Below, in pieces: positions 1-9,800 of a stretch of 64,000 nucleotides of DNA. The DNA comes from Hypholoma sublateritium FD-334 SS-4 (Eukaryota; Basidiomycota; Agaricomycetes; Agaricales; Strophariaceae). The translations under genes were made by a program, and so were the position numbers. Numbering within the stretch: the stretch's first letter is position 1; each line of letters opens with the position of its first letter. The notes under the pieces are model-generated. The model made no database searches, was not told the DNA's origin, and saw only the letters and a program-made list of their open reading frames with translations. The stretch is from positions 186,001-250,000 of the forward strand of contig KN817529.1 of assembly GCA_000827495.1 (NCBI GenBank), read 5' to 3'.

Positions 1-1906
1 CGGCCCTTCTCATAGCCCTCCGAAACGAGCTTGCTCCAGAAGAACGAGCTGAAGCAGTGCACGTTCAGCGGCGCCCGGACCGCCCGCTTCCCCTTCGCCG
101 GCGTGGGGTTCTCCTTCGCGCTCTCCGAGCGCGCGAGCAGCATCGCGCCGTAGAAGTTGATGATTTCGTCGTTCAGCCACTGCCCGGGAAGCAGCCTCGA
201 CAAATCCGTGTGCGACACCTGCTCCTTCGAGAACTTGGCTATCACGCCGCGCTTCCGTATGAGCTCGTTCACGTTCTTCTCGTCCTCCGGCGGGAGGGAT
301 GTCGGGAGCGGCTTCACGGGAGGCCGGAGGAAGCGTTCAATAGCATCATCCTTTGCGCGACGTGAGATTTGCAGTTGATTGAGGTTGGGGAAGAAGGGCT
401 TGGGATTGGGGCTGAGGGGGCATAAGTTCATGTGAGCGCAAGTAGCACGCGTGAGACGCACCTGTTCAATGTAGCTTTGGCATTATCAAACGCGCGTTGT
501 AAGGGCTCCTGCTATTAAATGCGTTAGAGGCGCCGATGCGTCAAGAAAACAAGATGAGCCATCTACCTTCCCAAATTGAGATTCCCAGTCGAGTAGTGCA
601 CGCTGACGTCCTCCGCGACGTACCGTGCCGCCCATTGCTGAGGACCCTGTTTGTATGTAATCGTTCAGAACAAAAAAAAGCTAGATTGCTGTAATATGGT
701 ACGCACGCATTGGGGACTGAGAGTCTGATTGAGGATTTCCGAAAGGCAATTTGTCGAGTCTGCGTTTGTAGGCCAAAAGAGCTAAGACAGTGTTAGGATG
801 CGCACAAGTAGGCTCAACTCTCGCCACTTACTCTGGAAATCATCGAAACTCGAGTTATACCCTACATATTATCTCAATTAAGAAGTTAGTCGAGGTACCC
901 AGATGAGCACCACGCACCCGTCGCGCGCCGTATTTTGTACAACTCCTTCATCCTTTCTAACTCCCGGTGCACCTCTGCCTTGTGCACGCCTGCGAATATA
1001 TGCTCCCGCTTCCGGGGATTGCGGCGCAGAGGAACGCGCTGCGACGGCTGAGACGAGGCTCGCGACGGTTGACTCCCGAGGTCCATCCGTGAGTCGGAGA
1101 ACACGCTCGGCGGCTGCGACGCTTGTGGCGGCGGGTGCTGTCCAAGCTGTAGTTCGCGCATACGCGGCACGACGTCGTGCTGCAGCTCGGTGTCTGTCGA
1201 TGGTGGGGTCAGCAGCTGTGCGGGTGTTCGCGCGAGTGTCGGCGTGGCGGTCGACGCAGGAGTGGTCCTCGGCGTGGCTAACGACGCCTGGGTAGTTCCC
1301 GGCGTCGACTGTCTGCGAGGGTCGATGCGGAGTGAGATGGGGATGGCGCTGGGGCGGGATGGCGTTCGCGAGTGCGTCGAGAACTTCGTGGGTGATGGGG
1401 GTAGAGGTATGTCTTCAGGTCGCAGTGCAGAGCCGCTGGCCCGTGGTGGGGGATCCGTAGCGGATATGGGTGGGGATATGGGCCGCGTGATAGGTGTCGA
1501 GGCTAGTCGAGAGGGTCGTGTCGGCGAAAGCTGCCGCGGGGTCGTCGATGTCGTTGAGGCCGAGTCCGCCGGCTCCGTCGGTAGATGGCTCGCAGAGGAA
1601 TCTGAGTCGTCCGAGTCGCCCCTCGAACTCATGAATATTGCTACGCTGACATCAGTGCGGCGCTCTATACACTGAGAAGGGCCGCAACATACACGGTAGC
1701 ACGGTTCGAACGGTGACCCCGATGGACTGAGCAGTGTCCCCGACGAGAGTAACGAACTCCCACCCCAGCCCGGACCACCGCGTACTGATCCCTGGGGTCT
1801 CTGGTGGGCTCAGCGAGCCACCCTCGTACCCGTTTAGATCAAGGCGCGGGTGTTTGGGACTACGCGTCGGGAGCAAAGGTGCCGCCTGGCGTTTACGCGA
1901 ATTCAT
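1..1906 (-). CDS. Ulp1-type SUMO protease, N-terminal part (C-terminus beyond window edge)
   Basis: Ulp1 proteases (peptidase family C48) mature SUMO precursors and remove SUMO from targets. Seven exons read in frame on the minus strand: 1693-1906, 918-1640, 832-861, 707-781, 567-646, 462-511 and 1-411. The last exon carries the start of the protease fold, with LLPGQWLNDEIINFYGAMLL (positions about 180-240) and HCFSSFFWSKL (about 25-60), both typical of Ulp1/SENP enzymes. The catalytic His, Asp and Cys lie beyond base 1. The first ~300 residues are Ser/Thr/Pro-rich and look disordered, as in nuclear Ulp family members. The start at 1906 (MNSRKRQ) was chosen because it splices cleanly by a 52-nt intron (1641-1692) into the open frame. 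Exon 3 is only 30 nt and encodes YNSSFDDFQ. The family call is secure; whether it is Ulp1 or Ulp2 is not. Confidence 0.87.
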
Positions 1907-2213
1907 GCAAGATGCGGGTCGGCCTGCGCTGACTGCGAGAGCTGGCTGAGCTGGCGTGTACAGTACGTCAAACACGCAGTGATTTGACGCGTGCTGGACG
2001 AAAACGAGGAGGTGGGATGGATGGCTGGACAACGGAAACGCGCGATTTGTGGCAGTCGTTCGACGGCGAAGGTGGCTAGATAGCGGGTCGGCGCCGAGCC
2101 AGATGGTGGTCAATAACAAGTGTCACTGTAACGAAAATATGCGCAAAATGTCACAAACATGCCACATTATTACTGCCGCAGCCAGGAGTGTTTTCTCCGG
2201 AAGTATTGCAACG

Positions 2214-2317
2214 GCCTCCTTGGCTCAGTTGGCTAGAGCGCAGGTCTCATAGAATTCTATGAGTGATCGTATGATCACGTAATCCTGAGGTCGCAAGTTC
2301 GAGCCTTGCAGGGGGCA
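2214..2317 (+). tRNA. tRNA-Met (CAT), elongator type, with ~30-nt intron
   Basis: A full cloverleaf is visible. The acceptor stem is GCCTCCT (2214-2220) with AGGGGGC (2310-2316) and discriminator A at 2317. The D arm is GCTC/GAGC. The anticodon stem starts CAGGT at 2241, with anticodon CAT at 2248-2250. The T arm is GCAAG-TTCGAGC-CTTGC (2293-2309). An intron at about 2252-2281 lies one base 3' of the anticodon, the standard nuclear position. Removing it leaves 74 nt. The innermost anticodon-stem pair is T:T. The conventional T loop and 7-bp acceptor fit elongator rather than initiator Met. Confidence 0.93.
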
Positions 2318-3195
2318 TTGTTTTTGGTCGCTGTAGGGGACAATTCGCTTTGCATGATGGAATCCTTTTTATTTTAGTCTTTAGACCATAGAATGTTGAC
2401 AACACAGCCTCGCGTCGACAGCGAAGTCAGCCAAAAGCTTCTGTGACAAAAAACTGCTCCAGAATTGCCTGGTCCGCCGCTGCCACGATGCTCTGCTGCC
2501 AAATTGGATTAAGAAACCGGTTATTTCTGCGACAGGAGGTCCAAAAGTCTGATGCTTTCTTGTACCCACTGTTGATGCCACCAGTAATAGAACACGCAGC
2601 ATCTGTGCGGCCGCCCAGCATTCCGAGCACGATGCAGAAACCGGTAACGACATGATTCAGCGCACACCCACGAGTGAAATCGCAAGACATGGAGCCGGAA
2701 TAAAGCCAGGGTTTCGTCGGTGGGCGCAAATTTGGAAAAACAGATGACACTGCGCAGTTGTTGGGAGGCGCGGGACGGAGATAGAGCGTAGGCAACGCTG
2801 GCGGCGCCACGGTGCTTGCGAAAATCGATGGGTACAGGCGCTGAGCCATGCTGATTCACACCCTTGCAATTCCGTCGAGTACCTGTATATGGCGGCATCC
2901 GCGCAGAGGCGGCATGGCGTGACGTCGCGTTTTATAATCTAAGCGAGGGCGGGGAGGTAAAAGGACACGCAGAGTCCAGGTGTTTAGCAGGATAAGGATC
3001 GGATGAAACGATAAGGGCACAGGACGGGATGAGGATGAAAAAGGAGGAACGCAAGTAATGTGACGGTGCACATAAATGGCTGCCCGATTAGTTTATGACC
3101 TTTGTTATCGCCTCCCCACGCCCAAGATATAAAGCTCAGCTCGGCCTTCGCTTTTACCCCCGTGCACCCTCTTGTCCCTCTACTTACTAGCAACA
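2318..3195. other. Intergenic between tRNA-Met and the Yippee gene
   Basis: No convincing gene. The short overlapping frames on the minus strand (2427-2898) show no recognisable protein and no consistent splicing. The right end contains a TATAAA element at 3128-3133, about 65 bp before the Yippee start codon, which is the probable core promoter of that gene. Confidence 0.5.
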
Positions 3196-3685
3196 ATGGG
3201 CATGAGCTACCGTCGCTACCTCTCCGGCGAGCGCATCTATGGATGCTCGACCTGCAAGACTCACCTCGCAACCATCCACACCATGATGTCCCGGGTAAGT
3301 GCCACTCCGCCCGCCGCAACCGCCGCTGACCATGAGCACAGGCCTTCAACGGTCAGCATGGGCGGGCCTACCTCTTCGACGGCGTGTAAGCCTTGCGTAC
3401 CCTAACCCATGGACCCTGCTCACCATAACCCCCAGTGTCAACGTGATCGAGGGCGAGCCCGACGACCGCCCCATGACCACCGGTAACCACACCGTGCGGG
3501 ACATCTATTGTGTCAAGTGCGGCACCACGCTCGGCTGGAAATACGTAAATACGCTCTCCACCGCCCCGCCCCGCCGCTCACCACTGACGCGCATTGCACC
3601 GCAGGACAAGGCATACGAACCATCACAGAAGTACAAGGAGGGCAAGTACATCCTCGAGCGCAACCTGCTTGTGGACGTGCAGTAG
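3196..3685 (+). CDS. Yippee/Moh1-type zinc-binding protein
   Basis: Four exons (3196-3294, 3342-3385, 3436-3544, 3605-3685) give a 110-residue protein, the usual Yippee size. Conserved blocks are [42 protein letters not shown] and a C-terminal YKEGKYILE. The two CxxC pairs (CSTC and CVKC) are the expected zinc ligands of the single Yippee fold, which is related to CULT/MSS4-like folds. All three introns have GT-AG ends and total exon length is divisible by three. In yeast, MOH1 is linked to stationary-phase survival; the molecular function of the family is poorly defined. A TATAAA box lies about 65 bp upstream. Nothing looks truncated. Confidence 0.95.
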
Positions 3686-6495
3686 GACATCCGCGCCGCT
3701 GGCCGCGCGCCAGCCCATATACCCTGCGCCCCCGCCGCAGGCAACACCCGCCGGCAGGCCCCTTGCTCTACTGGTCTCGGATCCGTCATCTTTTCGGACT
3801 TTTCAGCAACAACAACCAACATTGTATTATAGGAAAGAAGGGAAAGTTGAGGGCGCGGCGGCTGACGGCGGCTCCGACCTGAAACCCGCGCACATATATG
3901 CGCACGATCCCTCCGCCGCCGCTGTCGCCGCCGGCAGCGCACCCACCCCCGCAGTGGCCGGGGTAATATCTAATTCGACGGCCAGTTCCACCGCCCTCCG
4001 ATGTTTGCGCTGATGTTACTGTTACGGAGTTGGCCCACTTAGCATCATTCATTTCGAATCATGGGTTTGTTGCTTTCCTGTTTGTTCCATCCTCCATTCT
4101 CCCCATCGCCATTGATCTCTTTCCCTGTATTGCATCGTTCACGGAGAACGTTTGTCCAAGACGCACATCACATAGATTTCGCACTCCGGGAGCTTCATAC
4201 CTTCTCTATCTCCCCCCTTCTATCTAAATAAACGCAGCTTTTTATATACTGCGCTGTTGTCCCCCTTTCTTGTTCAACCATCCCCTCCCATTCTCTCCGG
4301 TCTTGTATCTATTTTCTATCTCTGTACATACATCCAATACAATTTCAAAATGTCTAAACGTTGCCTAAACGCAAAATCAGCTTCAGCTTCAGTCAGAGTG
4401 ATGAGCCATGACGCAATGGCGCTTCTTCCTGGGAAAATGCCTACCAAGATCTATAGATAGATGCTATGACTCTGGGCCAGCCTTTCCGCTGGCCTGAGGG
4501 AGCCTGGATTGGCTATGCTCAGTACATTGCCGTCGGAAATGTGTAAATAGTCAACGTCAAGGGAGAAGTGTAGTCCAAGCGGTGCCGTTGAACCTAGGTT
4601 CTACTCGACTCGACCTGAGTCGGTAATCTACATAATGGAGTCAGAGTATACTAATAACAGTATTAAATTGCAGGAAACTGCCACGCGAGATTTCAAATGT
4701 GTGCCACAATAAGAGGGAAGCATTAGATATAATTTCCTGTCCTCCAGTATGCCTTCTTATATGAAATTCACAGAACAGCACAAGGTTCCATCCTCTTAAA
4801 TCACGGGATTCCCCAGGATCCAAATAGCAGCCATATGCATTCAGACGCAGCGCGTGCGCAAAGAGCGCGCAGATAAGTAATCAGAGTCAATCCAGATTTG
4901 AGATAGAGGTCACGGCATATTTTTACGTCGGTCCATGAGAACGCTCCGTGGGCCGTGATAGGTTAGGGCTCAGAAGTTGCCGGGAGTCTAAAGCGCCGAC
5001 TCTCGATGACTAGCAGAGTCGCAAGTAGGGTGCCGATATACCACACAGAGCAGTCGCTCCAGGCCTGAAGCTGTACGCGGAGTAGACGGGAAGGAGACTA
5101 CAAAGGTGAGAGCCCAAGTCGGCCAGTTGGATGAGCTCATACGGTGGAGAATGGTAGTGCATGAAGTCCGTGTGCTTGGACCTCCCATATTGAGTATTTG
5201 AATAAGCACCTTTTGTATCTGCTATCACAGCCTCCATAGCGCGCTAGCAGACCCGTGTAGATTTGGTGTCATGGTTGGCATGAGCCAGAGAAATAAGCAC
5301 CCCGACCTCTTCTCGGGTAAGGCGTTGATTTACTTCTGTCCTGTGAGAGACAGCTTGCATGAGGTCTGCCAATTCTGCCTAAACGAGTGTGGAGAGGCAA
5401 ATCAGTGGGATCGCCAAGTAAAGATTACAGATATCTCAGAATGCAGACCCGGCGGTGAAAGACATTTCGTCTGTTACAAGGTGAGGGAACGAGATATACA
5501 CGAAGCAAGTTCGCGTATACGCCAACTATAACACTTACGCCTGCCCGAATAAGCATCAAACACCATAAAAGGTTCTCCGGACCCGGCCGCCCCCACTGCT
5601 GGGTAGAAGGGCCTAGAATGCCATGTCGCTAAAAGTATTTGGAGAGATAATTAGTTCACGCCCACGATGAGCAGAAATCATAAAATCGCAAAGCATACGT
5701 GATGTGATGTCTGAAGAGAGAAGATATTCCATCACTCACATACATAAGGTTCTCATATGTTTCCTTCCCATGTCTGCAATAACGCGCATGGACTGACCTT
5801 CTGAGTGCGCAGTTTGATGGCCTTTGGTGCGCATTCGCTCCAGGACATGCGGTTCTATCGGATGCTGCCCAGTCGGAATGAATTGGCTGGGCTACGATTA
5901 CAAGTTTGGCATGCCGAGGATGGCTAATGTATGGTTGGAGCGAGGATCACGCACGACCAAGGAGAGCGCCCATGTTGAGCCATTCGGCACTCCGTTATCT
6001 GAATCTGCGGCGCGATTGTAGTAGGAGACCCCAAGCCGCGGAACGAATGTTAAAGTCTGTATGAAAGTTTGGATGGTCATCTGCCTCCCATGAGAAGCGA
6101 GAGCGCCTAAGCACCCGACTTGTAGCGACGCGTTCAGGACTTTGGGGAATCCCACGCTGAGCCCGAGTTTAGATATGAACTTTGTAGTTTGCAGAGAGTT
6201 ATGTCGATCGCGTGGGAGGACATATCGCGAGATATAGGGGTATTGTATGCTGTGTAGAATGCGCGGATCGTTTAGTGGCATGCATGGGCTCGGGCGCAGT
6301 GAAGAGAGAGACGGAGACGGATGGAACGAAGCGGGGTGTTGGGCTATTACCGCCGCACACGTGACCTGGCTCCCCCAAGAAATGCCAGCCTGCCAGGTCG
6401 TCCCCAAACGAAATGTGTTAGACCTTTGTCGCGTATAAATACCCCCCCCTTAATCTCCTCCAGCCACCCTCAAATCCCCCGCCCTTCCCCGCAGA
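3686..6495. other. Gene-poor region with coding-like scraps on the minus strand
   Basis: The first ~500 bp look like the CT-rich 3' flank of the Yippee gene. Between about 4980 and 6180 the minus strand has several short open blocks with protein-like composition. Examples are a block reading FYPAVGAAGSGEPFMVFDAY (about 5550-5610), one reading ELADLMQAVSHRTEVNQRLT (about 5330-5390), and a 75-codon frame at 5010-5237. They are in different frames with stops between them, and I could not join them by convincing introns. I do not recognise the family. This may be a decayed gene or an unusual multi-exon gene. Nothing else is seen. Confidence 0.35.
6434..6441 (+). promoter_or_regulatory. TATA-like element
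   Basis: TATAAATA followed by a C-run lies about 60 bp upstream of the start of the small gene at 6496. Spacing fits a core promoter with a short 5' leader. Its role is inferred from sequence and position only. Confidence 0.5.
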
Positions 6496-6828
6496 ATGCG
6501 TACGTCAATTATTCCCGTGTACCTTCCCAACTGACCCCGTCCTTCAGCCTCCATGACCGTCCCCGTAACGCGCCCCGTCGTCTCTTCTCCTTTGGCGGGT
6601 TCTGCCCAAAATATACCCCACATAACGCGACCAACAACAAAGCGGAACCCATCGTTTCCCTCCTCGCGGCCCTTACGACCATTCCCCACGATTTCCCATA
6701 TAATAAACCCTGTCTCAGCCAAGTCATCACCGGGCGCCAAACCCGTCAAGATCATTGAGCCACCAAAAAACTTCAAGGCGACATTCGTACTCGACCTGAC
6801 CCAGGCAGAATTTGGGCGGCAGGACTGA
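6496..6828 (+). CDS. Small hypothetical protein, 94 residues
   Basis: I do not recognise this protein. The best model is ATG at 6496 with only 4 coding bases in exon 1 (6496-6499), a 48-nt intron (6500-6547: GTACGT donor, CTGAC branch, CAG acceptor) and exon 2 at 6548-6828. The two parts join in frame (MPSMTVPVTRP). Without splicing, the first ATG would instead be a 12-codon upstream frame before an ATG at 6553. The protein is rich in Pro, Ser, Thr and basic residues, with no signal peptide or membrane segment. It ends with a more ordered acidic/hydrophobic stretch (FKATFVLDLTQAEFGRQD). A TATA-like box upstream and CT-rich leader support a real gene, but conservation is unknown. Confidence 0.55.
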
Positions 6829-9800
6829 GCGCTATATCTTGTCTCCGGCCACCCTTGTACGACTCCTACCCTGCCACGTCCGCGACCTGCTCCGCCTCTG
6901 TTTGGCTTGTACAACACCCGGGTGTCATACACACCTTTTCCATTCATCCGGGAAACCCCCGTGTTGTTTTTTAGATTCCCCTAGGCCCTGCCTTGACTTT
7001 ATTTATTAGCTTCCTCCCACCCATGCCTCGCATATTCCATCCATCCGTATGTACATTACCGCCCATCCAATGTCGAGTCCTGTTCTTTCTTGGACCCCCT
7101 ACAGCAGCGCCCTGGTTACACTCCCTGGACCCTTCCTGGCTGGCCTACTTGAAACCAAGCATCAATTCCGGCCACGTCTATACCCCTTGAATCGTTGCCT
7201 CCGCCCACCTGGCTGAAGTTATACATGATCCATCCACAGTCCGCAGCTTTCTTCCAGCCGTCATACAGCCACCAACTGCCACACCGAAATTATCAACGGC
7301 GAATTAGGTGCTCCTCACAGGCTGTCGTACCGTAAACTTTGATACGCATACGAAATCAGATGCGTCCCATGGAGGAAGCCGAACTAAGAACAGTATATCA
7401 AGGCCCGAATCATCTGTATCAGGGGGTGCATAAGTGGAAGGCTAGGCATTTTTTGTAGAAGAACAGTGAATGAAAATGTTGGCATCGTCATCAGTGACAG
7501 CACAGCTACACTTTCTATATTTACCATCTGAATGGTTGAAGTGCCCAGCTCAAATGTTCGTGCAGTTGCTTGTTTGGAGGTCTTTGACAGCGCCAGTGCG
7601 CTAGCTCTCTGCATGAAATATGTATTCTACCTAAGTCTGTGCGATCTAATTCAAACGATCTAATTCAAATAAGCACAACAGACTCGACGCAAAGTACTTA
7701 CCTATATTTAGCAAGAAATAGCAATACACGAAGTCTCCCGCAACGACCTCGTCCAGAGCTTGCCTCATTCAGACCAAACTACATGTAGGTTCTGTGAAGC
7801 TGCTTGGTTGCTGCGATCGTTGCGCTTCCTGCGAAATTTTGTATTGGCCTCTCAGTTATTTCTGTGCTGCAGCTGCTCATCTTATTTACGCGACAGATGC
7901 GGCGCCCACCGACTCGTCAGCAAGTGCATGAGATGCTGATTTTAACCATGGGCGCTGTCATGGAAATGACACAACGAATAGCGCACGACAGTGCGGCAAA
8001 TACCAGGCAGGCTTCAAACAATCCGTTTTTACTTCACCATTAGTAAAGGTCACATTACTTTGTAGGTGCATTTGTAAGTTGCATTCTGTCCAGCCTGATC
8101 CTCCCAGGACCCGCTGGCTGCAGTGCGTCGATGGACTTGTCAAAAAACGCTCATCATTCCATAAGGTGCAAGCGACAGATGGGTCCTGAATGAATATTTG
8201 ACGCACTGTAGTTTGATTCTCTGACATCATAGATACGTCTATGGCACTGCAGATGTCAGGCAGTCGCAGGCCGCACCGATGAGGATTCCACGGTGGCACT
8301 GAAATTTGGACATAGCGAGGGACAGAATCGGCACCAATGCTCCTATAATTCACAGCTTGGACCAAGCCTGATGAGCATCAAACCTACTTTCTTCTTCCAC
8401 CCCAAGCGCGTTAACTGTTATTCAACTCGAACGTGCGCAGGAAACCAGCGAGGCGCACCGCCCCTGCGCCCGTGAATTACAGACCAAGATGGATCTGGAT
8501 CTGTTTGGTTTTCGGGACAAAGAGTAGCACATTGCAAACCAAGGAAAAAAAACACGCCCGCACGCGGATGTCCGTCCGTATGGTTCCAAACGAAAGAGAG
8601 AAAGAAGTGCAATGATTCGGCCGAGTCATCCTGAGGGGATATCACCGCACCGTGTTTCCCAAAAAAGTCGCTGCGCTATGATAATACCACGCTGTGCGCT
8701 GACTCGGACATGGAAGAAGAGCCGACGCGTGTTCCTTGGGTTTGCCCTCGCAATAAGACTAAAATCAAGTGAACGCCAGTGAACACACACCGAGTCACCT
8801 TTAATTTAGGTGTCCGTGTGGCGCCGCAGAGCCCGCTGCGCACGCGCAGGGTAGGCAGCACGAACTAGGACGGTGGAGGGAAGCGGGGGAGTACGGCATG
8901 TCGGGACAGCCTCCGAGCCATTGTGCAAGCAAAGAGACCCGGCCCGAGACACAGCGGCCTCGTGGCTCCAGATAATCAATTCGAATTTACGTGGCGGCGG
9001 CACGAATTCCGGGGCTGGCTCGGAATCGTGTCCAGCAATGGCGAATGTCCGCGCGACGCGCACAATGCGTTTTCGCGCGTGATGATTGAAGAGGACAGCG
9101 GCCAGGAGGGCCAGGGTGGAAATCCCAAATCGGCGCATTTACCAACCGGGGGGCGAGCGCGCCGGCCCGGTAGCCGCCTTCAGGCAAGCGGTGGAGTCAG
9201 AGGACGGTCGATAACAGGCCGACGGAGATTAGCAGCGGGGAGCACGGAAGAGTTGTCGTCCGTAAGAAGAGCGGAAAGAAGAGAATGGCGAGCGAGCAGA
9301 GAGCAAGAATAACTCGAATTTGGGGCCACTTTTCAGCCTTCCTCGATGTGACGCCTTATGCATAGAAAATCGGGGTCACCGACGCGCGGGGAAGATATCG
9401 AAAATAGGTCGATTTGACGTATGAGCGTGCTGGGATTTCAAGACCGCGAGTCAGGCGTTGCTGGACGGGTGGGAGTGGGACAGAAAGCACCGGCAGATCC
9501 AGAGTAACGCAATGGCATCGATTCTTGTGGCGCGTCGAGGGAATAGAAGAAGTGTACGCGCCGAAAATATGCAATGTCTATTGTAGGAAGACAACGACCG
9601 TCTGTGTGAAATGGATGATATCGAGAGGGGCTTGTTGGGTGAGAGGGAAAAGACATGGCCATAAAAGTCGGTCCGAGTGGTGCAGGAAAGTAGTCGAGAA
9701 CCAGATGTCGCATAGAGACACATTTGTTGAAAGAAAAGATACGCCAAAAGGCAGTGTCTGCCAGAGACTTGTCGATTATTAGGACATGATCGTGCAATCG

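Noticed and set aside
8806..9138. 110-codon frame with signal-peptide-like start (MRRFGISTLALLAAVLF)
   Set aside because: The downstream part is Pro/Arg-rich with no domain, there is no clear promoter, and no splice continuation was found. It is too weak to call a secreted protein.
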